Assembly (NCBI GenBank): GCA_023400235.1
Contig: JAEXFI010000012.1
Location: 248,001 to 312,000, forward strand
Reading direction: 5' to 3'
DNA: 64,000 nucleotides
DNA from: Bacillota bacterium
Lineage (GTDB): Bacteria; Bacillota; Clostridia; Acetivibrionales; DSM-1351
Shown here: piece by piece, positions 8,522-16,845 of the stretch
How positions within the stretch are numbered: position 1 is the stretch's first letter
Layout: the number at the start of each line of letters is the position of its first letter
The notes under the pieces: generated by a model
Told to the model about the DNA's origin: nothing
The model's database searches: none
What the model saw: only the letters and a program-made list of their open reading frames with translations
Program-made: the position numbers and the translations under genes

Positions 8522-8840
8522 AAAAAACCTCCCATTTATTATACTGATTGTGTTCTTGCCCAAAGGGATGTAAAAATCCGTACAAGCTTCCAGCAACATT
8601 ATATTATAAATTGTATTATTTTCTATATTTTGGGAAATAAAAATAATGCATTTTTTGGTTGTGGTTTGTCAAACCCAGTACAAAACATGCATTATAAAGA
8701 TATATTTAATTCATTTTTTTATATTTTTGGGAAATATTGTTATATTATTCTGTTTCCTGCCTGGTCAAAATAATGCCCTTTACTTTACCCTTTTTAAGCA
8801 GCTCACAGTTTGTATATTTCATTGAATAATCGCGCTCTCC
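8522..8840. other. Intergenic region with nested inverted repeats, no gene seen
   Basis: AATGCAT (8646-8652) and ATGCATT (8688-8694) flank a perfect GGTTTG-T-CAAACC hairpin at 8664-8676. The motif TTTTGGGAAATA occurs on both sides (about 8626 and 8730). No ORF with a ribosome binding site was found. Possibly regulatory for the secreted-protein gene. Confidence 0.4.
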
Positions 8841-10403
8841 TTATTTACCGCTTCCCTCAATGCCGTTCAGCAATTGATCAATCGTCTCGGTATATGGGGA
8901 TTCCAGTTCTTTTGCCTTTTCCAAATGCTCCCTGGCTTTATCATACCGGGCAGTGTAGTAATAAATGAAGCCCTGAAAAAATTGACCGTCTGCGGGACTG
9001 ACCTCATTCAGCAGCTCTGCATGCTTTATGGCCTCCTCATATTTATGCTGGTTTATTTCAGACTTTGTAAGTCCAAAAAGCACAAAATATTTTATTTTTT
9101 TATCAGCCGGCCCCAGGTCCATTATATCCTCACCCAGCTTTTCCACACCAGCCCATTGTCCCTGTGCCTCCAGCTTCTGAAATTCAGTAAGCAGGGGCAC
9201 AATTCTGCTATTACTGTTGTTAAGGCCATATACCAACCCGGCTGCCGTTATGCTCAAAGCCAAAATTACGGAAGCAGCCTTCATTTTTTTATCCCTTGAG
9301 GTTTCCTTCGGGGCAGGATATACTGCTCCAGTTACCAATACTCCTCCAACAAGCCCTCCCAAGTGAGCATAATTATCTATCTGCTTGTTCAAAACGCCAT
9401 ATGCCAGATTTACAACAACCGCAGTAATGAGATTTGCACCAAAGCCGCTTTTCAAAAGTGACGGGCGTTTCATTACAAAATAGAGCATTGCTCCAAGCAG
9501 TCCAAATATAGCTCCGGAAGCGCCAACGGAAGCGTTCATTGAAAAGGCGAAGCTCGCAATATTGCCGAGAATCCCCGACACTGCATATATAAGCATGAAG
9601 CTGCGGCGTCCATATAGTTTTTCAACCTGAGAACCGATTATAAACAGTGAATAGCTGTTTAATGCAAGATGAATTTCATCAGCATGCAGAAAAATGGGGG
9701 TTAAAAACCTCCAATATTGACCTTGAAGTATGAGACCGTTTATTTTAGCTCCGAAAAGCTCCAGCAGGTTTCCGTATTCCTCTCCGTTGTTAAAGGAAAT
9801 TATCCGTATCACAAGCCAGACAAGAATATTTGCAATAATCAGAGCGTAGGTCAGGTAAGGCTTGGAGGCCTTTACCTGTATTTCAAAGTCCTTCTTCCTC
9901 ATTTCAATGAGTTTTTCAATATCTTCCAGGGATGCTCCGTTTGTGTTAAGCCCTTTTGCAAAAAAGCGCCTGACATTCCTCACAAGCTTGGCATCAAAAG
10001 CTGGTACACTAAAGTGTTTGGTAATAGTTCCTGCTGTTATGTCAACGGAAAGCACCTTTAAAAACTTTTTATCCCCAGGCAGGTCAACCTGCTTGCTATT
10101 TATGACATTGAGCTTCTGCTCGTCAGGCTGGTTTTCAAATAGAAACAGTTTAAATATGGTGGCATTGGAGCCGTTCATATTATTAATCAAACCAGCTCCG
10201 TGCTCCATGGAGAGCTCCAGCTCCCGGGAGTCCAGCATATCTCCATCTATTATTTCAAGCAACACGGTAGTCCCGTGAAAGTCTTTAATAAGGCTTGCCG
10301 TACCATTGTTGAAATTCAGGCTCTCAGACTCAGGGAGAATGAGGTTGAAATATTCCTTCTCCATAAGGTATCCCGCAAGTGCTGTAATAAATTTATTTTT
10401 CAT
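8841..10403 (-). CDS. gluP: Rhomboid intramembrane serine protease with TPR tail (GluP/YqgP-like)
   Basis: 520 residues from MKNKFITALAGYLMEKEYFN; GGAGG is 11 bases upstream. Order: an N-terminal soluble domain of about 165 residues, then a seven-helix rhomboid domain (about 180-380), then a C-terminal tetratricopeptide region (about 410-510). Catalytic features are HADEIHLALNSYSLF (oxyanion Asn), GASGAIFGLLGAM with the nucleophilic Ser, and DNYAHLGGLVGG with the catalytic His. This architecture matches Bacillus subtilis YqgP/GluP, which cleaves the Mg2+ transporter MgtE under Mn2+ stress (family knowledge). The gene is monocistronic. Confidence 0.88.
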   Translation of the reverse strand: MKNKFITALAGYLMEKEYFNLILPESESLNFNNGTASLIKDFHGTTVLLEIIDGDMLDSRELELSMEHGAGLINNMNGSNATIFKLFLFENQPDEQKLNVINSKQVDLPGDKKFLKVLSVDITAGTITKHFSVPAFDAKLVRNVRRFFAKGLNTNGASLEDIEKLIEMRKKDFEIQVKASKPYLTYALIIANILVWLVIRIISFNNGEEYGNLLELFGAKINGLILQGQYWRFLTPIFLHADEIHLALNSYSLFIIGSQVEKLYGRRSFMLIYAVSGILGNIASFAFSMNASVGASGAIFGLLGAMLYFVMKRPSLLKSGFGANLITAVVVNLAYGVLNKQIDNYAHLGGLVGGVLVTGAVYPAPKETSRDKKMKAASVILALSITAAGLVYGLNNSNSRIVPLLTEFQKLEAQGQWAGVEKLGEDIMDLGPADKKIKYFVLFGLTKSEINQHKYEEAIKHAELLNEVSPADGQFFQGFIYYYTARYDKAREHLEKAKELESPYTETIDQLLNGIEGSGK

Positions 10404-10515
10404 AGGGCAGCATGCCTCCGCAATCAACAGCCCAATACTTCTGCAGCTTTAAATTATATAAAAAAAACATAAGTCCTCCATCCTGCTTACATATATTTAA
10501 GTAAGTCCGCCTAAT

Positions 10516-10546
10516 AAAATTGCCAGTTATCACACCGGCAATTTTA
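10516..10546 (-). terminator. Terminator of the acyl-CoA synthetase gene
   Basis: On the minus strand, TAAAATTGCC and GGCAATTTTA form a stem followed by TTAGG. It separates the acyl-CoA synthetase from the rhomboid gene, so the T-box transcript is likely monocistronic. Confidence 0.65.
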
Positions 10547-10606
10547 AGCTTATTATAAATTATAATAGTGTATTTGATTAATGTAAAGGATAAGGAATGG
10601 TTTCTC

Positions 10607-12271
10607 CTAAGCTGTTTCAATATTGGCTTCATCCTGAAGCCCAAGCTTTTCAACAGCTTCCTCACGCATTTTATATTTTTGTATCTTTCCGCTGGCGGTC
10701 ATAGGGAAACTGTCCACAAAAGCTACATACTTAGGAGTCTTATGTCTTGCCATGTTGGATTTCACAGCATTTTTCACATCCTCCTCCGTCATGGAACACC
10801 CCTCCTTAAGTATTACACAGGCCATTATCTCCTCTCCGTATGCCTTGGAGGGAACACCGATTACCTGTACATCCTTGACCTCTGACAAGGTATAGAGAAA
10901 TTCTTCAATCTCCTTGGGATAGATGTTTTCACCGCCCCTGATAATCATATCCTTTATTCTTCCGGTGATTTTAAAGTAGCCGTGCTCGTCTCTGACCGCA
11001 AGATCTCCGGTGTGCAGCCAGCCTTCGCCGTCTATGGCCTGGGCTGTAGCCTCAGGCATTTTATAGTAGCCCTTCATGACGTTATAGCCCCTGGCTACAA
11101 ACTCACCCGGTACACCGTCAGGCAAATCCTTTCCGGTTTCAGGATCAACTATTTTACACTCTATGAAAGGAAGCGCACGACCAACAGTCGCCACTCTACG
11201 TTCCAGACTGTCTCCTATCCTGGTCTGGGTACAAACCGGAGAAGCCTCGGTTTGTCCATAGGGGATGGTTATGTCTTTCATATTCATCTTGTCAACCACC
11301 ACCTCCATAACCTTTACAGGACAGGGCGAACCTGACATTATTCCGGTTCTTAGGGAGGAGTAGTCAAAGTTGTTGAATTCAGGATGCTCAAGAATTGCAA
11401 TGAACATTGTAGGTACACCGTATACGGCAGTACATTTTTCTTTCTGAATGGTCTGCATTACCTTCAGCGGCTGATAGTACTCCAGTGGAATCATTGTAGT
11501 TCCGTGTGTGACACAGGCCATTATGGCAAGCACCAGTCCAAAGCAGTGAAAAAACGGCACGGGAATACACAGCCTGTCCTCATATGTAAAGTGCATGCAG
11601 TCGCCTATGCATTTTCCGTTGTTTACAATGTTATAATGGGTCAGCATGACTCCTTTTGGGAAACCGGTAGTTCCCGAGGTATACTGCATATTTATTACTT
11701 CATGGCAGTCCAGAGTGCTGCTTATGGCAAACAATTCCTCATCCGGAACCTCTCTGCCCATATCCATCAGCTCTGACCAGCTGAACATTCCTGGGTACTT
11801 GTTCTCACTTACACTGATTACATTTTTCAGGAACGGCAGCTTTTCACTGTTGAATTCTCCCGGCTTGCTGTCTTTAAGCTCAGGACAGAGCTCGTTGAGT
11901 ATCTGAACATAGTTTGAATCCTTGAAACCGTCTATCAGCACCAGAGTACTGCTGTCCGACTGCTTAAGCAGGTAATCCAGCTCAAAAATCTTGTAATTCG
12001 TATTTACCGTAACCAGTACCGCACCGATTTTGGCTGTGGCAAAAAGAGTAATCAGCCATTCAGGTACATTTGTGGCCCACATGGCAACATGGTCTCCCTT
12101 TTTTATTCCCATTTTCATAAAGCTTTTTGCAACACTGTTACATATGGAATTAAACTCAGAGTAGGTTTTCCTGAAAGGCCGGTCGGTATAAAGGACACAC
12201 TCATGCTCAGGATATCTTTCCGCCATTTCTTCAAGCATTCCACCCACCGTTATTTCAATTAACTTTTCCAT
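10607..12271 (-). CDS. AMP-dependent acyl-CoA synthetase under leucine T-box control
   Basis: 554 residues from MEKLIEITVGGMLEEMAER; GGAGG precedes this ATG. The longer frame runs back into the T-box terminator and is rejected. It is an ANL-superfamily enzyme that activates a carboxylic acid through an acyl-adenylate to its CoA thioester. It has the P-loop YTSGTTGFPKGVML, YGQTEASPV (A5), the hinge region GRIKDMIIRGGENIYPKEIEE (A8, partly quoted) and the catalytic lysine in TASGKIQKYKMRE (A10). It is closest in style to medium/long-chain FadD-like enzymes. The leucine T-box upstream suggests that the substrate may be a branched-chain acid such as isovalerate, feeding leucine synthesis by reductive carboxylation (inference). 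Confidence 0.9.
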   Translation of the reverse strand: MEKLIEITVGGMLEEMAERYPEHECVLYTDRPFRKTYSEFNSICNSVAKSFMKMGIKKGDHVAMWATNVPEWLITLFATAKIGAVLVTVNTNYKIFELDYLLKQSDSSTLVLIDGFKDSNYVQILNELCPELKDSKPGEFNSEKLPFLKNVISVSENKYPGMFSWSELMDMGREVPDEELFAISSTLDCHEVINMQYTSGTTGFPKGVMLTHYNIVNNGKCIGDCMHFTYEDRLCIPVPFFHCFGLVLAIMACVTHGTTMIPLEYYQPLKVMQTIQKEKCTAVYGVPTMFIAILEHPEFNNFDYSSLRTGIMSGSPCPVKVMEVVVDKMNMKDITIPYGQTEASPVCTQTRIGDSLERRVATVGRALPFIECKIVDPETGKDLPDGVPGEFVARGYNVMKGYYKMPEATAQAIDGEGWLHTGDLAVRDEHGYFKITGRIKDMIIRGGENIYPKEIEEFLYTLSEVKDVQVIGVPSKAYGEEIMACVILKEGCSMTEEDVKNAVKSNMARHKTPKYVAFVDSFPMTASGKIQKYKMREEAVEKLGLQDEANIETA

Positions 12272-12351
12272 ATAAGCACCTCCGAATGATAAATAACTAA
12301 ACATAAAGAAAACAAGTGTACTCCAGCTCTGCCGGACACACGACAAACAAA

Positions 12352-12602
12352 TAAAAAAGCTTTTCATCTCCAAAATGAGACGAAAAGCTATTCCGCGGTA
12401 CCACTCAACTTAATCCAACATATCCTATGCCGGATCCTCTTTAATCATATAACGGTGAATACCGTTCCGGCCTAACCAGTCAGCCGGAATGCTCCAGGGC
12501 GAGCTTCAACTGTCTGAAATCACTGTCTTTCACCTGACGACAGCTCTCTAAGGATTCCATAACTGCTTACTATTCCCGTTCTCAGCATTTTTTATTCGAA
12601 AT
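12352..12602 (-). promoter_or_regulatory. T-box leader with leucine (CUC) specifier
   Basis: The minus strand shows a 5' stem strand AATGCT pairing with AGCATT, AATAGTAA, the AGAGAG box, and GGTGAAAG. The specifier loop reads GAA-G-CTC-G directly before the CCC stem strand. The antiterminator core GAGTGGTACCGCGG is at 12391-12405, followed by the terminator AGCTTTTCGTCTC...GAGATGAAAAGCTTTTTT (12352-12389). Aligning with the ileS T-box at 1500-1783 places CTC exactly where ATC sits there, so the cognate tRNA is tRNA-Leu(GAG). Confidence 0.9.
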
Positions 12603-12609
12603 TATTAAT

Positions 12610-12639
12610 ATAATACTATGCAAATTGTATTAATGTCAA
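12610..12639 (-). promoter_or_regulatory. Sigma-A promoter of the leucine T-box transcript
   Basis: On the minus strand TTGACA (12634-12639), an 18-base spacer, and TATTAT (12610-12615). The predicted start is a few bases before the T-box stem I. Confidence 0.65.
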
Positions 12640-12686
12640 TACATTTATTTCTAGCTTTAGCATAATTTAAGCAGCGCCCCTGCGAC

Positions 12687-13337
12687 CTACACCTTGATAT
12701 TGTGCTTGAATGCATATATAGCCGCCTGCGTCCGGTCATTTACATCCAGCTTCTTAAAAATATTGGAGATATGATTTTTAACGGTTTTTTCACTTATGTA
12801 CAGGTTTTTTGCAATTTCCTTATTTATCATGCCCTCTGCAATGAGTTTCAGAACTTCTACCTCTCTGGAGGTCAGATTATTTGACAGGGACTTGTCATTC
12901 TCATAAAGGGTGACTCTCTGGAATTCTCTCACCAGCTCGTTGGTCATATTGGGCTGTATAAAGGTCTGATCCTGGTAAACACTTCTGATAGCGTCTATTA
13001 ACACCGATGATTCCGCATCCTTCAAAACATAACCTTCGCAACCCATTTGCAGGGTTTTAAACAGGTATTCCCTGTCCTGATGAAGGGTTAGAACTATTAT
13101 TTTGTACCTTTCGCTGCTTTCCTTTAAAAGCTTTATGGCCTGTAAACCGCTTAATACCGGCATATTAATATCCATAAGCAAAACATCGGGTTTTAAAGCT
13201 CTTGCCATTTCAACAGCCTCATTTCCATTTGAAGCTTCTGCCACAATGCAGATATCGTCCTCCAGCTCAAGAATTGTTTTCAATCCCTGCCTTACCATTG
13301 CGTGGTCATCCGCTATCAATACTTTAATTTTGTTCAT
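12687..13337 (-). CDS. NarL/DegU-type response regulator
   Basis: 216 residues. An N-terminal receiver domain (1-120) has the acidic pair in IADDHAMV, the phospho-acceptor Asp in LLMDINMP, and the switch/Lys region YVLKDAE. A C-terminal LuxR-type helix-turn-helix (about 150-212) reads LTSREVEVLKLIAEGMINKE and SEKTVKNHISNIFKKL. Its ATG overlaps the TGA of the kinase gene (ATGA), so the two are translationally coupled. The targets cannot be read from the sequence. Confidence 0.92.
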   Translation of the reverse strand: MNKIKVLIADDHAMVRQGLKTILELEDDICIVAEASNGNEAVEMARALKPDVLLMDINMPVLSGLQAIKLLKESSERYKIIVLTLHQDREYLFKTLQMGCEGYVLKDAESSVLIDAIRSVYQDQTFIQPNMTNELVREFQRVTLYENDKSLSNNLTSREVEVLKLIAEGMINKEIAKNLYISEKTVKNHISNIFKKLDVNDRTQAAIYAFKHNIKV

Positions 13338-14509
13338 TTTCCAAGAGCCTCCCCTTCATTTATGAGTGGTATTTGTATATTCAATCTTGTTCCTTTTTTA
13401 TCTTCAGATGTTATGCTCAACTCCCCTTCCAGCAAGGCCACTCTCTCCTTCATGCTAAAAAGGCCGAAGCCTCCCGACAGGTCTGTGTTTGTCATCTTAA
13501 TGGATTTCGGATCAAAGCCCACACCATTATCAAAAATAATTATATTAAGCTTATCTTCCACCTTCTCCAATATAACACCTGCCGTCTTGGAATGTGAGTG
13601 CTTCAAGACATTATTCAAGGCTTCCTGAACTATCCGGAAAACCGTAAGAGCTATTACAGGCTTTGTGGCTTCGTCTATCCCCCTGTATTTGAAAGTCACA
13701 TTTATCCCCGTAGTCTCCTTAAAGGATATTACATATCTTTCCAAAGTAGGAAGCAGACCAAGATCATCCAGAGCCATGGGCCTGAGATTGTAGATTATTC
13801 TGCGAACCTCCTGGAGGCTGTCCCGCATGACCTTTTTCAAATTCTGCAACTCGGTCTTTGCTTCTGACATATTTATGTCCAGCAGCTTTTCACATATTTC
13901 AGCTTTAATAACAGCATTTGACATGGATTGTGCAGGTCCGTCGTGTATCTCCCGGGCAACCCGTTTGCGTTCCTCCTCCTGGGCTTCAATAATTCTGAGT
14001 CCAAGAAATTGCTTTTGCTGCAGGTTGCTCAGCTGTTCCCCCACACCCTTTAAATCACTGCTAAGGTACTCAAGAGCTATTCCAACATGTCCTATAAGAT
14101 TATCTGCTCTTTCAAGGGTTTTCATGGAATCTCTTATTCTTATTTCAAGGTCGTTTCTTCTTTTGATAAGATAACTTTCCTGTTCCCTCCTGACAGCAAG
14201 CTTTACACGCAAATCATCTGCCGATTGGTAAGCCTTTGCCAGCTCGTCCTGGCTATACCTTTGGAAATTTTGATTTACATCATACAACCTTTTTTTGCTG
14301 ACTTTTAAGCCATGTTCCAGATTTTCAATCTCATTCAGGCTCTCCGCCACTTGTAATTTCAAGGCGGTAAGCTCCTCTTGAAGTCTTGCACATTCCTTAC
14401 GTGAATTTTCTGCAATTTCAATTATTTCTTTTTTCCCCGAATCAAGAGCTTTAATTGTCTTACTGATTATCTCATCCATCTGCACTGCGTTATGCTTGTA
14501 ATTCGGCAT
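13334..14509 (-). CDS. DegS-like cytoplasmic sensor histidine kinase
   Basis: 391 residues from MPNYKHNAVQMDE; AGGTGG is 5 bases upstream, which decides against the frame beginning at 14527. There are no membrane segments. Residues about 10-165 form a coiled-coil sensor region like DegS. HisKA_3 dimerisation has REIHDGPAQSMSNAVI, with the phospho-accepting His near 188. The HATPase domain has the N box FRIVQEALNNVLKHSHS, and G boxes DNGVGFD and GGFGLFSMKERV. It pairs with the downstream response regulator. Confidence 0.92.
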   Translation of the reverse strand: MPNYKHNAVQMDEIISKTIKALDSGKKEIIEIAENSRKECARLQEELTALKLQVAESLNEIENLEHGLKVSKKRLYDVNQNFQRYSQDELAKAYQSADDLRVKLAVRREQESYLIKRRNDLEIRIRDSMKTLERADNLIGHVGIALEYLSSDLKGVGEQLSNLQQKQFLGLRIIEAQEEERKRVAREIHDGPAQSMSNAVIKAEICEKLLDINMSEAKTELQNLKKVMRDSLQEVRRIIYNLRPMALDDLGLLPTLERYVISFKETTGINVTFKYRGIDEATKPVIALTVFRIVQEALNNVLKHSHSKTAGVILEKVEDKLNIIIFDNGVGFDPKSIKMTNTDLSGGFGLFSMKERVALLEGELSITSEDKKGTRLNIQIPLINEGEALGK

Positions 14510-15125
14510 TTTTCCACCTGTTTTCATATGATATGTCGGTATAAAGAATATTTTAATCTCATATTTGGCAAAACATTCTAAAAACTATATAGGATTATTT
14601 TAACTAATATATTACGTGCCTACAATAGCGGCTTCTCAATTTTGTTGAAAATGACTAAATTTGATAGCCAGGGAATACCTTTTTCACCAGTCAATCACTA
14701 TCAACTGGAAGCCCATAGTTTGTTTACAATATTATAGTCGTAATTAATAGCCTTTTACTAAATACTTTTTTAAAAATAAATTTAAATATATATTTGATTA
14801 AATTTAAGTCAATGAGAAAATAATTCTGACCTCATTTATTTTGCCAGCATTAATTAACTATCTTATATAAACCGCTCTGCCGTAGGTGTTTAAGCGTTTT
14901 TAATTTATGTGGTTATTTTATAACAGTTTTATTTTTTTGTAAATAGCCCTGAAAACTAGCAATAACAAGGACAACAAGCACTTTTTTACAATTTTATGTT
15001 GCTCTAAGTATCGATATACCGTTTTTAAATTACTACTATTACAATGCTACGAGATAAAAATTCTTATAAAAAATTTTATAGGTGATGGCCTAATTGACTC
15101 TTACGTTACAAATGGGATAAAAGCA
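14510..15125. other. Long AT-rich intergenic region, no gene seen
   Basis: About 615 bases with no open frame supported by a ribosome binding site. It presumably carries the promoter for the DegS/DegU-like pair. I recognise no riboswitch or repeat. Confidence 0.4.
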
Positions 15126-15127
15126 CA

Positions 15128-15172
15128 AAAAAGAAGTAGCTAAAGTAATATTAGCTGCTTCTTTTTCATAAA
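15128..15172 (-). terminator. Terminator, probably for the DUF4855-like gene (bidirectional)
   Basis: AAAAAGAAGTAGCTAA pairs with TTAGCTGCTTCTTTTT around a short loop, with T runs on both strands. It lies just after the stop at 15189 on the minus strand. Confidence 0.8.
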
Positions 15173-15188
15173 AGTGCTACAACGTTTA

Positions 15189-16178
15189 TTAATTGTAGAA
15201 AGAATTAATCCAACCATTTAAGGCAGTTTGTAATGTTCCATCATAGTAGAAAGCAAATGGATAGCTTCCCTTAAACCCTTTGAATTTGTTTACATATTCA
15301 TCATAACGCTGTTTATAATCTGGATACGAAGCTGGATATGCAAGCTTCCAATTGGATTCCATTTCTACCCCTATTATAGTGCTAGAGGTTTTTGCTATTA
15401 CTTGAACCCCATCCCTATAGCAAATAGCCTGCTTATTAACACTATAGTAACAACCATCAAGGTTAGTTTTTGATTCCCCTGTAGTATCAAAGTAGTAATG
15501 TGGTTGAAGTATTACGATGTCATAAATTGTTGATTTATCAGCTACATAGCCGATATTTTTAATAATTGTCGCTGCATTTGTACCATATCCATAGTAAGGA
15601 ATCCATAAAAATTTCTTACTTAGGTTTGTATGTACGCGGTACGACAAATCGTTCATTAGCTTTATAACCGCATTACTTGTAATACTGGTGTAGTCTACTG
15701 TTCCATATACCGATTCACAGTTCATGTAAACGCCTCTGATGTTATTTGTCCACACAGTAGAAGAAATCTGCGATTTAATATATGTTATATAATTATAAAA
15801 AGGGTCTAAACTTGTGCTTGCAACACTTGAGTTTGTTGAACCTATTCCAGGAGTACCAATCCATATTTTGGCAGTACTCTTTTTAGCTACTATTTTAGTG
15901 ATAAAGTCAATAATTTGGGGGGCTAAGTTAGTCTTATAACCTGCTTCTGTTCCGCCGTAATCAGTCGTTAAGGCAGGTGCAATAACATAGTCAGTCACAT
16001 AAGAATCTGCTAAAGCCTGGTAGTCAGAGTCAGTATAACTACTAAATTGACCAACTGTAATAACTAACATTTTTGAAGTGTCTGTAGCAGCAAAAACTGT
16101 AGCTGGAATCACCATAATACTGAACAGCATGAATGTAGTAATAATTATCCCTATAATCCTTGAGCTAAATTTTGTCAT
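15189..16178 (-). CDS. Secreted DUF4855-like protein (putative glycosidase-like barrel)
   Basis: 329 residues from MTKFSSRIIGIIITTF; this ATG has GGGAG 10 bases upstream, while a GTG two codons earlier has only 4. Signal peptide to about residue 30 (ATVFA|ATDTS). The mature chain has alternating strand/helix elements such as WIGTPGIGST, RGVYMNCESVYG, FLWIPYYGYG, VILQPHYYF, GVEMESNW and FAFYYDG. This pattern fits the DUF4855 family of TIM-barrel-like secreted proteins (family assignment by recognition, moderate). The conserved Glu in NCESVYG and in GVEMESNW would be candidate catalytic residues (inference). Confidence 0.65.
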   Translation of the reverse strand: MTKFSSRIIGIIITTFMLFSIMVIPATVFAATDTSKMLVITVGQFSSYTDSDYQALADSYVTDYVIAPALTTDYGGTEAGYKTNLAPQIIDFITKIVAKKSTAKIWIGTPGIGSTNSSVASTSLDPFYNYITYIKSQISSTVWTNNIRGVYMNCESVYGTVDYTSITSNAVIKLMNDLSYRVHTNLSKKFLWIPYYGYGTNAATIIKNIGYVADKSTIYDIVILQPHYYFDTTGESKTNLDGCYYSVNKQAICYRDGVQVIAKTSSTIIGVEMESNWKLAYPASYPDYKQRYDEYVNKFKGFKGSYPFAFYYDGTLQTALNGWINSFYN

Positions 16179-16404
16179 ATACACATTTCTCCCTTTAAAT
16201 ACAATTTTAGTTTTATTTGTAAATAATAGCTATTATTACTTAAAATATATTATGATATTTTCCAAAATCTGTCAATTACTATATTCAAGATAATTTCGGC
16301 CTTTTTTCTGATATACTGTAGCAGACTTCGGGGCGGCGCAAAGCAGCACAGGAAATAAATGTATTAATAATGATATATTTATCCTTCACGATCATGATAA
16401 AGAA
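16179..16404. other. AT-rich intergenic region upstream of the transposase relic
   Basis: Contains the ribosome binding site and presumed promoter of the DUF4855-like gene. An open frame runs into the transposase relic (about 16318-16404), but its residues do not match TnpA, so the relic appears joined to unrelated sequence here. Confidence 0.4.
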
Positions 16405-16563
16405 ATGAAAATATTCGATAAGTATGCCAATCTGAAATATAAATATGGGAATAGGCACTTTTGGTGTAGCGGGTACTATATTGATACAGTCGGCAAGAAT
16501 GCAAAGAGAATTGAAGAATACATTAGGAACTAGTTACAGGAAGATATAGCAAATACCAATTGA
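16405..16563 (+). pseudogene. tnpA: Relic of an IS200/IS605-family TnpA transposase (C-terminal fragment)
   Basis: The frame reads MKIFDKYANLKYKYGNRHFW, CSGYYIDTVGKNAKRIEEYI, RN, then an in-frame TAG (16531-16533), then LQEDIANTN and TGA. This is the conserved C-terminal end of Y1 transposases, whose usual text is IFDKHANLKYKYGNRHFW...IRNQLQED. The TAG stands where the family has Gln (CAG). The N-terminal part with HUH is absent. It is therefore a decayed fragment with no activity of its own. Confidence 0.85.
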
Positions 16564-16624
16564 TTTTCTTCACAACCTTTTCACAACTTTTTATACTGTC
16601 TAATTTGTAAATATAATAAATATA

Positions 16625-16657
16625 AAAACCCACTATCCACATGAATAGCAGGTTTTG
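16625..16657 (-). terminator. Terminator of tRNA-Lys
   Basis: On the minus strand AAAACC-TG-CTAT pairs with ATAG-TG-GGTTTT, followed by TATATTT, immediately after the tRNA CCA end. Confidence 0.7.
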
Positions 16658-16659
16658 TC

Positions 16660-16736
16660 TGGTGCGCCATCAGGGATTCGAACCCGGGACACCCTGATTA
16701 AGAGTCAGGTGCTCTACCAACTGAGCTAATGGCGCA
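16660..16736 (-). tRNA. tRNA-Lys (anticodon CTT)
   Basis: The full cloverleaf can be read. Acceptor TGCGCCA/TGGCGCA, D arm with AGCTCAGTTGGTAGAGC, anticodon arm CTGAC-TCTTAAT-CAG region with anticodon CTT, T arm with GGGTTCGAATCCC, and an encoded CCA end. Confidence 0.95.
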
Positions 16737-16845
16737 TTTTCAAGCGTTTCAGGCATGTACACCTCCCGAACACTTTTATATTATAAGAGCAATGCCGGGT
16801 GTTGTCAACACTATTTTCAAATTTTTTTCATGGGCATAAGCATGG

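Noticed and set aside
10393..10665. Minus-strand 90-codon frame between the acyl-CoA synthetase and rhomboid genes
   Set aside because: Overlaps the end of one gene and the start of the other, contains the terminator hairpin, and has no ribosome binding site.
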